Shown: positions 16,124 through 25,304 of the stretch, one piece after another
Layout: every line of letters begins with the position of its first letter
Numbering within the stretch: position 1 is the first letter of the stretch
NCBI GenBank assembly: GCA_014804695.1
Contig: JAAUZJ010000002.1
Location: forward strand, 1 to 64,000
DNA: 64,000 nucleotides
Reading direction: 5' to 3'
From: Lachnospiraceae bacterium
GTDB lineage: Bacteria > Bacillota > Clostridia > Lachnospirales > Lachnospiraceae
Program-made: the position numbers and the translations under genes
Notes under the pieces: model-generated
Told to the model about the DNA's origin: nothing
Databases searched by the model: none
The model's input: only the letters and a program-made list of their open reading frames with translations

Positions 16124-17701
16124 ATGATAAAAAGAATATGGGAAAAGTGGAAAAAGACGGATTTAAAACTAGATTTAGAAAAAGCTCTTTTTCTGCTTCT
16201 TCTTTTTACAGCGGCGGTTTATTACGGCTGGCGTATGTTTGCCTTAACGCCCTGGTATGATGAGTTATATACTTATTATTATTTTATAAGCAGAGGTCCC
16301 ATTTATGCGGCTATACACTGGCCGCTTCCCAATAATCATGTGGGATATTCGGTCTTATCGGCGTTGCTTGATCTGTTTGGGAATTCAGGTATAGGCCTGA
16401 GAGGTATATCGTGGTTATCCAGTCTTATAAGTCTTTGCCTTTTATTTACAATTAGCAGAAAAATTTTTCCAAAGGGCTTTGCACTTGTTCCGGTATTCAT
16501 CTTTGCCTCAATGGATATGATTAATTCACTTGCAGTACAGGGCAGAGGATATGCGCTTGCTACATGCCTGTATCTGACGGCGTTATATGAACTTCTTAGG
16601 CTTATAGTTTTTGATACCGATAAAAAAAGAGATTATATTATTCTCGCTTGCTCGTTTATATGGTCCCTATATACGCTTCCAAGCAGTGTATACTTTGTGG
16701 TACCGCTATGTGTTATAGGCGGCGGTTTTCTGCTTATACAAAAGCGCACGAAGAAGTTTATCAAGCTTTTTGTTACAGCTATTATAAGCGCGGTATGTAC
16801 GGTGGGACTGTATACAATAATATGGCTGGCAATTGGCTCAAATCTGCTGTCCAAGGACGTAGAAAGTATATATTACGGAAACGGACATCTTTCAATTATT
16901 TTACATGCACCGTTTAAGGCAATCCTGACAGGAATACAGTATATGCTTGCAACTCCGTATATTCAGAGCGTGCCAAGAGAGGGTTATCTGCAACGCTTTG
17001 GAACATGGATCAAAGCCTTATTTGAAAACTACTACCCCGGCTTATCAGTGCCTTTAATACTGATTGTCTGTGTTGGCGTTATATTGATTATCGTAAGAGG
17101 AATTTATAAAAAGAGTATAGGTGAGTTTTTGCAGTGGTATCTGCTGCTATCATTTATACTTACGCCGCTTATGCTTATAATACAGGCAGCGCTGCCTTAT
17201 TACAGGGTATTTTCTTTTTTTGCAATACCTGTGGCACTGCTTATTACGCTTATGAGTGTATGGCTTTCTGATTTAATTAAAAAGCCCGCAGTTACCTATA
17301 TAATAACATGCGTTACGGGTACTGTATGTGTAGGACTGCTGCTTTTACCCCCGTACAGATGGCAGTACAGCGACAGGGAAGCTGCGATAGAAGACGCCTA
17401 TGAGCATCTTGATTTAAATAAAGAGGATATAATCTGTGTTACGGACTGCGACCAGGAATATCTGGTAAAATATCTTTTTGACAGTGAAAACATTACACGC
17501 ATACCGCAGGAAGCAGACTATATTATGTTTGATAATAAGCTGTTTTTGCCGGATAGTGAATTTTTATCGTTGGATTCTTATGCGGATGAGTGGAAATTAT
17601 ATATAAATTATGATGAAATTCCAAGGCAGTTCCTTGAAGAAGAGACTGAAGTTGTTTATGAAAATGACAGGTTTGTCGTTTTTAGAAATATAAATAGGTG
17701 A
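16124..17701 (+). CDS. Polytopic membrane glycosyltransferase-like protein (GT39/PMT-like)
   Basis: A 525-residue protein with about 10-11 hydrophobic helices. After the first helix comes a loop with LTPWYDELYTYYYF, the acidic D-E motif used by lipid-phosphate-sugar-dependent glycosyltransferases of the GT39/GT-C fold, followed by PNNHVGYS. The C-terminal 110 residues after the last helix are soluble and charged. It probably transfers a sugar from a polyprenyl-phosphate donor on the outer face of the membrane; donor and acceptor are unknown. It lies between leuB and ilvD, four bases after leuB, an unexpected partner for branched-chain amino-acid genes. No strong RBS precedes ATG 16124, so translation may depend on coupling to leuB. 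Confidence 0.6.
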   Translation: MIKRIWEKWKKTDLKLDLEKALFLLLLFTAAVYYGWRMFALTPWYDELYTYYYFISRGPIYAAIHWPLPNNHVGYSVLSALLDLFGNSGIGLRGISWLSSLISLCLLFTISRKIFPKGFALVPVFIFASMDMINSLAVQGRGYALATCLYLTALYELLRLIVFDTDKKRDYIILACSFIWSLYTLPSSVYFVVPLCVIGGGFLLIQKRTKKFIKLFVTAIISAVCTVGLYTIIWLAIGSNLLSKDVESIYYGNGHLSIILHAPFKAILTGIQYMLATPYIQSVPREGYLQRFGTWIKALFENYYPGLSVPLILIVCVGVILIIVRGIYKKSIGEFLQWYLLLSFILTPLMLIIQAALPYYRVFSFFAIPVALLITLMSVWLSDLIKKPAVTYIITCVTGTVCVGLLLLPPYRWQYSDREAAIEDAYEHLDLNKEDIICVTDCDQEYLVKYLFDSENITRIPQEADYIMFDNKLFLPDSEFLSLDSYADEWKLYINYDEIPRQFLEEETEVVYENDRFVVFRNINR

Positions 17702-17756
17702 TTGTTAAGGTTATTCCAATGACCAGAACTGAGAAAATATAAAAGGAGAGATAAAC

Positions 17757-19421
17757 ATGAAAAGCGATAACGTAAAAAAAGGTATACAGCAGGCTCCTCA
17801 CCGAAGCCTTTTCAATGCGCTCGGTTTTACGGAGGAAGAAATGAATAAACCTATGGTCGGCATAGTAAGCTCATATAATGAAATTGTACCCGGCCATATG
17901 AATCTTGATAAAATTGTCAACGCAGTAAAGCTTGGCGTTGCAGAGGCAGGCGGTGTTCCGGTGGTATTTCCGGCGATTGCGGTATGTGACGGAATTGCAA
18001 TGGGACATGTCGGCATGAAATATTCTCTTGTAACAAGGGATCTGATAGCAGATTCTACCGAGTGTATGGCGCTCGCACACCAGTTCGATGCGCTTGTAAT
18101 GGTGCCTAACTGTGATAAAAACGTGCCCGGACTTTTGATGGCGGCGGCAAGAATTAACGTTCCTACCGTATTCGTATCAGGCGGCCCGATGTTAGCAGGC
18201 CATGTAAAGGGGCAGAAGAGAAGTCTTTCTTCTATGTTTGAAGCGGTTGGTTCCCATGCGGCAGGTACTATGACAGAGGAAGAAGTAAGGGAATTTGAGG
18301 AAAAAGTATGTCCTACCTGCGGTTCATGTTCAGGTATGTATACCGCAAACTCCATGAACTGTCTTACAGAAGCCCTTGGAATGGGGCTTCGCGGCAACGG
18401 TACGATTCCTGCGGTATATTCTGAAAGAATTAAGTTAGCTAAACATGCGGGTATGGCCGTTATGGAAATGTATAAGAAAAATATCAGACCAAGGGATATC
18501 ATGACTAAGGATGCAGTTTTGAATGCGCTTACCGTAGATATGGCGCTTGGCTGTTCAACCAACTCTATGCTGCATTTACCTGCAATTGCGCATGAAATAG
18601 GCTTTGATTTTGATATTGCTTTTGCAAATGATATAAGTGAGAAGACTCCTAATCTTTGCCATCTTGCACCGGCAGGTCCTACTTATATGGAGGATCTTAA
18701 TGAAGCGGGCGGCGTTTATGCGGTTATGAAGGAACTTATGGACGCAGGACTTCTGAATACGGATTGTATGACCGTAACTGGAAAAACCGTAGGAGAAAAT
18801 ATCAAAGATGCGGTAAATAAGAATCCTGAAGTTATAAGACCTCTTGACAACCCATATTCTAAGACAGGCGGCCTTGCGGTATTAAAAGGAAATCTGGCAC
18901 CGGACGGAAGTGTTGTTAAGCGTTCGGCTGTTGTTGAGGAAATGATGGTACATGAAGGCCCGGCGCGAGTCTTTGATTGTGAGGAAGATGCGATTGAAGC
19001 AATTAAGGGCGGTAAGATTGTGGCAGGAGATGTTGTAGTAATACGCTATGAAGGACCTAAGGGTGGTCCGGGTATGCGTGAGATGTTAAATCCTACCTCC
19101 GCTATTGCAGGAATGGGACTTGGCTCAAGTGTGGCGCTTATTACGGACGGTCGTTTCTCCGGTGCATCCAGAGGCGCATCCATAGGCCATGTTTCACCCG
19201 AAGCAGCAGTGGGCGGTCCTATTGCGCTGGTTGAAGAAGGTGATATTATCAGTATAAATATTCCTGAAATGAAGTTAGACGTAAAAGTTTCCGACGAAGA
19301 AATGGCTGCAAGATTGGAAAAATGGCAGCCAAGAGAGCCGGAGGTTACAACCGGTTATCTTGCAAGATACCGCGAGCTTGTAACAAGCGGAAACAGGGGC
19401 GCGATTTTGATGTCTAAATAA
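17757..19421 (+). CDS. ilvD: Dihydroxy-acid dehydratase
   Basis: Dehydrates 2,3-dihydroxy-isovalerate and -methylvalerate to the 2-oxo acids that lead to valine, leucine and isoleucine. The 554-residue protein has the Fe-S cysteines in [30 protein letters not shown], the [17 protein letters not shown] segment and the C-terminal [21 protein letters not shown] catalytic-Ser region. Normal length. AAAAGGAGAG lies 7 bp before ATG 17757. ilvB follows 41 bp downstream. Confidence 0.97.
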   Translation: MKSDNVKKGIQQAPHRSLFNALGFTEEEMNKPMVGIVSSYNEIVPGHMNLDKIVNAVKLGVAEAGGVPVVFPAIAVCDGIAMGHVGMKYSLVTRDLIADSTECMALAHQFDALVMVPNCDKNVPGLLMAAARINVPTVFVSGGPMLAGHVKGQKRSLSSMFEAVGSHAAGTMTEEEVREFEEKVCPTCGSCSGMYTANSMNCLTEALGMGLRGNGTIPAVYSERIKLAKHAGMAVMEMYKKNIRPRDIMTKDAVLNALTVDMALGCSTNSMLHLPAIAHEIGFDFDIAFANDISEKTPNLCHLAPAGPTYMEDLNEAGGVYAVMKELMDAGLLNTDCMTVTGKTVGENIKDAVNKNPEVIRPLDNPYSKTGGLAVLKGNLAPDGSVVKRSAVVEEMMVHEGPARVFDCEEDAIEAIKGGKIVAGDVVVIRYEGPKGGPGMREMLNPTSAIAGMGLGSSVALITDGRFSGASRGASIGHVSPEAAVGGPIALVEEGDIISINIPEMKLDVKVSDEEMAARLEKWQPREPEVTTGYLARYRELVTSGNRGAILMSK

Positions 19422-19462
19422 TTACCTATAGGCAATTGCTTAGTTTGAAAGGAGTAAAAGTA

Positions 19463-21142
19463 ATGATACTTACAGGTGCACAGATCGTTGTAGAATGTTT
19501 GAAGGAGCAGGGCGTAGATACGGTATTTGGCTATCCCGGCGGAACTATTTTAAATGTATATGATGAGCTGTATAAACATAGTAATGAAATAAATCATATT
19601 CTGACTTCCCATGAACAGGGAGCTGCACATGCGGCGGACGGATATGCACGTTCAACAGGTAAAGTGGGCGTGTGCCTTGCAACAAGCGGACCGGGTGCGA
19701 CCAACTTAGTTACCGGAATTGCAACGGCATATATGGATTCCGTACCGATGGTGGCAATCACATGTAATGTTAATCTGCCTTTGCTCGGAAAAGATTCTTT
19801 TCAGGAGGTAGATATTGCGGGCGTGACCATGCCGATCACCAAACATGGATATATTGTAAAGGATGTAAATATTCTTGCCGATACGCTGCGTAAGGCATTT
19901 GCGATTGCAAGAAGCGGCCGTCCGGGCCCGGTGTTAGTAGACATTACCAAGGATGTGACAGCTAATAAGTGCGAATTTGACAATGCACCGATTGCAATAT
20001 ACAGTAGAAAAATGAACGATACTTCGGCTGATGTTGAAAAAGCTTTAGAAGTGATAAGAGAAGCCAAGAAACCCTATATCTATGTAGGAGGCGGCGCTGT
20101 AATCTCAGGTGCATATAATGAAGTAAGAGAGTTTGCAGCCAAAGTGGATGCGCCTGTCTGCGATACCTTAATGGGAAAAGGCGTATATGACGGACATGAT
20201 GAGCTTTATACCGGAATGATAGGTATGCATGGAACCAAGACCTCTAATTTCGGCGTCAGCGAGTGTGACCTTTTAATAGCAATGGGCGCAAGATTTTCCG
20301 ACAGGGTAATAGGTAATCCTAAGAGGTTTGCGGAAAATGCCAAGGTACTTCAGATAGATATTGATGCCGCTGAAATTGATAAAAATATTCACACCGACGT
20401 ATCTATAGTAGGGGATTTGAAACGGGTACTAAAAGAGTTAAACGACAGGTTAGAGCAGCAGGATCATAAGGAATGGATTGAGCATATTGAGGATCTTAAA
20501 GAAAAATATCCGCTCAATTATGATGACTCAGCGTTATCCTGCCCGTATATAATAGAAGAACTTGACCGCATTACCGAGGGTAAGGCAATTATTACTACCG
20601 ACGTAGGCCAGCATCAGATGTGGGCGGCTCAGTACTATAAATATTCCAAACCGCGTACCTTCCTTTCATCGGGCGGACTCGGCACAATGGGATACGGCCT
20701 TGGCGCATGTATAGGTGCAAAAGTAGGTAACCCTGATAAAATATGCGTAAATATTGCGGGAGACGGCTGTTTTAGAATGAACATGAACGAGCTTGCGACC
20801 GCAAGCAGATATAATATCCCGATCATTCAGATCGTAATAAATAACCACGTGCTTGGAATGGTAAGGCAGTGGCAGACACTTTTCTATGAGAAAAGGTATT
20901 CACAGACCGTACTCCGCGACAAGGTAGATTTTTGTAAAGTAGCGGAGGGACTTGGCTGTGAGGCAATACGTGTTACAACCAAGGAAGAGGTTGCACCTGC
21001 AATTGAAAAAGCATTAGCGCTTAAGGCTCCCGTACTGATAGACTGCGTTATACCAGAGGATGACAAGGTATTTCCGATGGTGCCGGCGGGGGCTCCGATA
21101 AGTGATGCCTTTGATGCGCATGATTTGGAGAAGCAATCTTAG
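19463..21142 (+). CDS. ilvB: Acetolactate synthase large (catalytic) subunit
   Basis: Condenses pyruvate with pyruvate or 2-oxobutyrate, with thiamine diphosphate, FAD and Mg, as the first common step to branched-chain amino acids. The 559-residue protein has SHEQGAAHAADGYARSTG with the catalytic Glu, the FAD region (GARFSDRVIG), and the ThDP motif IAGDGCFRMNMNELATA...NNH. ATG 19463 follows GAAAGGAG by 8 bp; a longer frame starts before that site. The regulatory small subunit (ilvN/ilvH), often next to it, is not present here: the following gene is a wall transpeptidase. Confidence 0.96.
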   Translation: MILTGAQIVVECLKEQGVDTVFGYPGGTILNVYDELYKHSNEINHILTSHEQGAAHAADGYARSTGKVGVCLATSGPGATNLVTGIATAYMDSVPMVAITCNVNLPLLGKDSFQEVDIAGVTMPITKHGYIVKDVNILADTLRKAFAIARSGRPGPVLVDITKDVTANKCEFDNAPIAIYSRKMNDTSADVEKALEVIREAKKPYIYVGGGAVISGAYNEVREFAAKVDAPVCDTLMGKGVYDGHDELYTGMIGMHGTKTSNFGVSECDLLIAMGARFSDRVIGNPKRFAENAKVLQIDIDAAEIDKNIHTDVSIVGDLKRVLKELNDRLEQQDHKEWIEHIEDLKEKYPLNYDDSALSCPYIIEELDRITEGKAIITTDVGQHQMWAAQYYKYSKPRTFLSSGGLGTMGYGLGACIGAKVGNPDKICVNIAGDGCFRMNMNELATASRYNIPIIQIVINNHVLGMVRQWQTLFYEKRYSQTVLRDKVDFCKVAEGLGCEAIRVTTKEEVAPAIEKALALKAPVLIDCVIPEDDKVFPMVPAGAPISDAFDAHDLEKQS

Positions 21143-21194
21143 TATAATTTAGGAATATAATAATAATTGAAATAAGAATTAACCGGAAGTTTGT

Positions 21195-22592
21195 ATGAAA
21201 AAGAGTGCATATAGAAAAGTAATTATTTTGTTTTTTATAGTTATAGCTCAGTTTTTGATAGCTTATATCGGGCTTGCGTTTTATTACCGGAATGCTTTTG
21301 AGTACGGAACATGGATAAACGGAGTCTATTGTACCGGCAAAAGTATTGAGGAAGTTAATAAGGATCTGTCTGATAAGTTTGAGTATGAGGGCATTACCAT
21401 TTATGACAGAGATCAGAATGCATACCAGATAACGGCTGGCGAAATTGATTATCAATATGATTTTACAGGGGCACTTGAGCTGTATCTGGATATGCAGAAT
21501 TCGTGGCTGTGGGTAGACTGTCTGTGGAAGGTAAGAAATGATGAGCTAAAGCCCGCCACAATCTATGATGATCAGGCCTTCGAAGAATGTTTTAATAATA
21601 TGTCTTTTATTTCACAAGGGGAAAAAGAAGACGGAAGGTTTGAAATCGTAAAGACTGATAACGGATATGAGCTGGTAGATGAAAGACGCGGCCTGCTTGA
21701 TATAGACGCGGCAAAACGTTTGGTAGAAGCAGCCGTAAAAGACGCTGAATCTTGCATCAATTTGGAAGAAGAAGGCTGCTATTATGATATGGAGCTTACT
21801 GATGAAATGCAGGCTGTCTTAAATGAATGGGAACTTGTTAAAGCTTTTCAGGATTGCCATATTGTGTATCAGATAGGTGATGATAAGATACCTGTGGATG
21901 CTTCGGTTGTGTGTGACTGGATTTTATTAGAAGAGGACGGAAGTTTTGCTCTGGATAAAAAAGGTAAGCTACAGTTAAGGGAAAATGCAGTTGAGGAGTT
22001 TATTGACAAGCTGGCCGATGAATATGATACAGTGGGGAAAACCAGATATTTTATGTCAACCAGAGGTGATGTCGTAGAAGTAGAGGGCGGCATATATGGC
22101 AATCAGCTTGATAAAGAGACGGAAGCAGCATATTTGACAGAGGCTTTTATAAAAAAAGCAGACGAAGTACATACTCCCGCCTATTCACAGACTGCAAAGC
22201 AGCAGGGCGAGGACGATATCGGAAACACATATCTGGAAATAGATATGACGCAGCAGATGATGTACTATTATCTGAACGGTAAGTTAGAAGTCGAGACGCC
22301 GATCGTGACAGGAAATACATCAAGGCGGATGGGAACACCGTCCGGAGTTAACTATGTGTATCTAAAGCAGACTGACCGCATCTTACGGGGCGAAGGTTAT
22401 GCTTCCCATGTTAATTTCTGGATGCCTGTAAAAGGCAACATCGGAATCCACGACGCAGCATGGCGCAGTACATATGGCGGACAAATATACCAGACCAACG
22501 GTTCGCATGGCTGCATCAACACCCCATACGATGCTATGACTAAGATATATGATATGGTAGAAGTGGGGACACCGGTTGTGATGTTCTATTAA
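21195..22592 (+). CDS. YkuD-type L,D-transpeptidase with N-terminal PG-binding module
   Basis: Makes 3-3 cross-links in peptidoglycan or attaches proteins to it. The 465-residue protein has a membrane anchor at residues 9-29, two VanW/PG_binding_4-like regions rich in acidic residues (about 45-310), and a C-terminal YkuD domain (about 340-465). The catalytic motif is complete: IGIHDA, then GSHGCINTPYDAM with the nucleophilic Cys. It should face outside the cell. Start ATG 21195 has ACCGGAAG as a weak ribosome binding site. The stop codon abuts the structured element at 22593. Confidence 0.93.
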   Translation: MKKSAYRKVIILFFIVIAQFLIAYIGLAFYYRNAFEYGTWINGVYCTGKSIEEVNKDLSDKFEYEGITIYDRDQNAYQITAGEIDYQYDFTGALELYLDMQNSWLWVDCLWKVRNDELKPATIYDDQAFEECFNNMSFISQGEKEDGRFEIVKTDNGYELVDERRGLLDIDAAKRLVEAAVKDAESCINLEEEGCYYDMELTDEMQAVLNEWELVKAFQDCHIVYQIGDDKIPVDASVVCDWILLEEDGSFALDKKGKLQLRENAVEEFIDKLADEYDTVGKTRYFMSTRGDVVEVEGGIYGNQLDKETEAAYLTEAFIKKADEVHTPAYSQTAKQQGEDDIGNTYLEIDMTQQMMYYYLNGKLEVETPIVTGNTSRRMGTPSGVNYVYLKQTDRILRGEGYASHVNFWMPVKGNIGIHDAAWRSTYGGQIYQTNGSHGCINTPYDAMTKIYDMVEVGTPVVMFY

Positions 22593-22745
22593 AGTTCAGC
22601 CAGACCGAATTTGTCTGGAAAATCATGCTTGCATGAATTTTACAGACGAATGAAGGTCTGAGGGAACGCCCGTTTATGAGCAAAAAGAGCTGCGAAGCAG
22701 CGGAAAGCGCTGTAAGCGCGTTTTGCGAATGGCGTGGGCTGAACT
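22593..22745. repeat. 153-bp multi-helix structured intergenic element
   Basis: Closed by a perfect 9-bp inverted repeat, AGTTCAGCC (22593-22601) with GGCTGAACT (22737-22745). Inside are CCAGAC/GTCTGG (22600-22618), TCATGC-TT-GCATGA (22623-22636), CAGAC/GTCTG (22643-22660), and a nested arm: ACGCC (22666-22670) with GGCGT (22731-22735), GCAAAA (22680-22685) with TTTTGC (22721-22726), enclosing GCTGC-GAA-GCAGC (22689-22701) and GCGC-TGTAA-GCGC (22707-22719). It begins one base after the upstream stop codon. No T run, so not a terminator. It could be a mobile palindromic repeat or a structured RNA; I do not recognise a named family. Confidence 0.7.
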
Positions 22746-22809
22746 GTTGCAGTATATTATTAAATTTTGTGTTTACAACTTATAAACAAATAAACATTAG
22801 ATTAGAATC

Positions 22810-22838
22810 TTGACGAAACCCCATGTTATATGTAAAAT
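22810..22838 (+). promoter_or_regulatory. Promoter of serC-serA
   Basis: TTGACG at 22810-22815, 17-bp spacer, TAAAAT at 22833-22838. This leaves a leader of about 80 nt before serC, A/T-rich and without clear structure. Confidence 0.75.
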
Positions 22839-22925
22839 ATTTTGTGGTTTGAATAAATTTTAACAAAGCATTTATTTAAGTAATATAAATCTATAGAAAA
22901 AAATTACGACTGGAGGAGTAAAAAA

Positions 22926-24008
22926 GTGGCTAGAGTATATAATTTTTCGGCAGGTCCCGCGGTTCTGCCCGAAGAAGTACTAAAAGAAGCAGCAGATGAG
23001 ATGTTAGACTATAAGGGCAGCGGTATGTCCGTTATGGAGATGAGCCATCGTTCTAAGGTGTATGATACCATTATCAAAGAGGCTGAGGCCGACCTTAGAA
23101 CATTATTAAATATTCCCGACAACTATAAGGTATTATTTTTACAGGGCGGTGCAAGCTTAGTTTTTGCCTCAGTTCCGATGAACCTTATGAAAAACCGTAA
23201 GGCAGGCTATATTTTAACAGGCCAGTGGGCAAAAAAAGCGTTTGCGGAAGCTAAAATATACGGAGAAGCGGTAGAACTTGCATCTTCCGCCGATAAGACC
23301 TTTTCATATATTCCGGACTGCTCGGATTTACCTATTACTGACGATATGGACTATGTTTATATCTGCGAAAACAATACGATTTATGGAACCAAATTCCATA
23401 CGCTTCCGGATACCAAAGGTAAAATCCTGGTTTCCGATGTTTCATCCTGCTTCTTATCTGAGCCTATGGATGTGACTAAGTACGGTCTGGTATACGCAGG
23501 CGTTCAGAAAAACGTAGGGCCTGCAGGCGTACAGGTTGTGATCATCAGGGAAGACCTTATTACGGATGATGTACTTGAGGGAACTCCTACCATGATGAAA
23601 TATAAGATTCATGCAGACAATGATTCATTATATAATACCCCGCCGTGCTATGGTATTTATATCTGTGGAAAAGTATTTAAATGGCTGCTTAAGATGGGCG
23701 GTCTTAGTGCAATGAAGGAGATAAACGAGAAAAAGGCTAAAATTTTATATGATTTCCTGGATGAAAGCAGCTTATTTAAGGGAACCGTAAGAAAAGAAGA
23801 CCGTTCTCTTATGAATGTTCCGTTTGTTACAGGAAATGATGAAATGGATGCGAAATTTATTAAAGAGGCGACTGAGGCTGGCTTTGTCAATCTGAAAGGA
23901 CACCGCAGCGTAGGCGGTATGCGTGCAAGTATTTACAATGCAATGCCGATTGAAGGAGTAGAGAAGTTAGTTGAGTTTATGAAAGAATTTGAGAAGAACA
24001 ATAAATAG
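22926..24008 (+). CDS. serC: Phosphoserine aminotransferase
   Basis: PLP enzyme that converts 3-phosphohydroxypyruvate to phosphoserine. The 360-residue protein opens with the family signature YNFSAGPAVLPEEVL, then GSGMSVMEMSHRSK, LFLQGGAS, and the Schiff-base Lys in YAGVQKNVGPAG, and ends with GHRSVGGMRASIYNAMP. It starts with GTG at 22926, eight bases after GGAGGAG. It lies just ahead of serA, so two successive serine-pathway enzymes are co-transcribed. Confidence 0.96.
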   Translation: MARVYNFSAGPAVLPEEVLKEAADEMLDYKGSGMSVMEMSHRSKVYDTIIKEAEADLRTLLNIPDNYKVLFLQGGASLVFASVPMNLMKNRKAGYILTGQWAKKAFAEAKIYGEAVELASSADKTFSYIPDCSDLPITDDMDYVYICENNTIYGTKFHTLPDTKGKILVSDVSSCFLSEPMDVTKYGLVYAGVQKNVGPAGVQVVIIREDLITDDVLEGTPTMMKYKIHADNDSLYNTPPCYGIYICGKVFKWLLKMGGLSAMKEINEKKAKILYDFLDESSLFKGTVRKEDRSLMNVPFVTGNDEMDAKFIKEATEAGFVNLKGHRSVGGMRASIYNAMPIEGVEKLVEFMKEFEKNNK

Positions 24009-24040
24009 GGCGAATAATAAATTTTTTACCCGCGAAAAAG
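24008..24040. repeat. Partial copy (first hairpin only) of the two-hairpin intergenic repeat
   Basis: The block begins GGGCGAATAATAAATTTT and ends TTACCCGCG, matching the first hairpin and junction of the full copies at 31430, 45484 and 46917 (there GGGTGAAAAATAAATTTTTC followed by ACCCGCG). The second hairpin is missing; an A/G-rich stretch that contains the serA ribosome binding site follows. It begins on the last base of the serC stop codon. Confidence 0.6.
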
Positions 24041-24054
24041 AAAAGAGGATAAAA

Positions 24055-25218
24055 ATGTTTAAGTATCATTGTTTAAATCCTATCTCTGCGGTAGGGATTG
24101 AGAAGTTCAGTACGAATTATGAAAAGACAGAAAATGTAACAGAAGCAGATGGTATTCTGGTAAGAAGTGCAGCAATGCATGATATGGAGCTGCCGGGTAA
24201 TCTGCTTGCGATTGCAAGAGCAGGTGCAGGTGTCAACAATATTCCGGTGGATAAATGTGCAGAGAAAGGAATCGTTGTTTTTAACACGCCCGGTGCAAAT
24301 GCAAACGGCGTAAAGGAGCTTGTAATTGCCGCTATGTTTCTTGCTTCAAGAGATGTGGTAGGCGGAATCGAGTGGGTGGCTGCCAATAAGGATGATGAAA
24401 ATATAGCAAAGGATGCCGAGAAGGCTAAGAAGAACTTTGCAGGAACCGAAATTCAGGATAAGAAGTTAGGTATCATAGGTCTTGGTGCGATCGGGGTTAA
24501 GGTTGCCAATGTTGCAAAGCATCTAGGAATGGAAGTGTATGGATATGATCCGTATGTTTCAGTAGACGCCGCATGGAATCTAAGCCGCGATGTAAAGCAT
24601 GTTCTTAATGTAGATGAAATTTATGAGAACTGTGACATAATAACTATTCATGTGCCGCTTATGGATTCAACCAAAGGGATGATCAATAAGGATGCCGTAG
24701 ACAAAATGAAGGACGGCGTAATCTTACTTAATTTTGCAAGAGACCTGCTTGTAGACGAGAAGGTTGTTTTGGACGGAATTAAAGCAGGAAAAATACGTAA
24801 ATACGTATCTGATTTTCCGAACCCTACAACCGCAGGACAAGAGGGCTGTATCGTAATTCCCCATTTGGGCGCATCTACGGAAGAATCAGAAGACAACTGT
24901 GCTAAGATGGCGGTTAAACAGATGATGGATTATCTGGAAAACGGTAATATCATTAACAGCGTAAACTATCCTAAGTGTGACATGGGCGTATGCACCCAGG
25001 CAGGACGTGTTGCTATTTTCCATAAGAACGTTGCCAATATGATCACTAAGTTTTCGGCATGTTTTGGTGATAACGGTATTAACATTACTGATATGACTAA
25101 TAAATCCATGGGCGAAGTTGCTTATACAATGCTTGATATTGAAACTCCGGCGTCTGAGGATATAATAAAGAAACTTGAATCTATCGAAGGCGTGTTCCGC
25201 GTAAGAGTAATTAAATAG
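24055..25218 (+). CDS. serA: D-3-phosphoglycerate dehydrogenase
   Basis: First step of serine synthesis: NAD-dependent oxidation of 3-phosphoglycerate. The 387-residue protein has the substrate/NAD domains of the D-2-hydroxyacid dehydrogenase family: ARAGAGVNNIPVD, the Rossmann motif LGIIGLGAIGVKVA, the active-site Arg region LLNFARDLLVDE, the Glu and the catalytic His in IPHLGASTEES. Residues about 310-387 form a C-terminal ACT domain (FSACFGDNGINITDM...), the usual site for serine feedback. ATG 24055 follows AAGAGGA; the longer frame from 23989 overlaps serC and runs through the repeat. It ends before a long hairpin. Confidence 0.95.
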   Translation: MFKYHCLNPISAVGIEKFSTNYEKTENVTEADGILVRSAAMHDMELPGNLLAIARAGAGVNNIPVDKCAEKGIVVFNTPGANANGVKELVIAAMFLASRDVVGGIEWVAANKDDENIAKDAEKAKKNFAGTEIQDKKLGIIGLGAIGVKVANVAKHLGMEVYGYDPYVSVDAAWNLSRDVKHVLNVDEIYENCDIITIHVPLMDSTKGMINKDAVDKMKDGVILLNFARDLLVDEKVVLDGIKAGKIRKYVSDFPNPTTAGQEGCIVIPHLGASTEESEDNCAKMAVKQMMDYLENGNIINSVNYPKCDMGVCTQAGRVAIFHKNVANMITKFSACFGDNGINITDMTNKSMGEVAYTMLDIETPASEDIIKKLESIEGVFRVRVIK

Positions 25219-25242
25219 TCCTACAGATGTTGTCGCAATTGT

Positions 25243-25301
25243 ACTCTCCTTTTTTGGCTATGTTCATATAATATAGCATAGGAAAAAAGGAGAGTTTTTT
25301 A
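25243..25301 (+). terminator. serA terminator whose stem holds the next gene's ribosome binding site
   Basis: ACTCTCCTTTTTT (25243-25255) pairs perfectly with AAAAAAGGAGAGT (25283-25295), with an inner CTATG/CATAG pairing (25258-25262 with 25277-25281), followed by TTTTTATTT. The right arm contains AAAAGGAGAG, the only ribosome binding site for the gene starting at 25305. So the hairpin both ends serA transcripts and would hide that site in any read-through transcript. Confidence 0.85.
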
Positions 25302-25304
25302 TTT

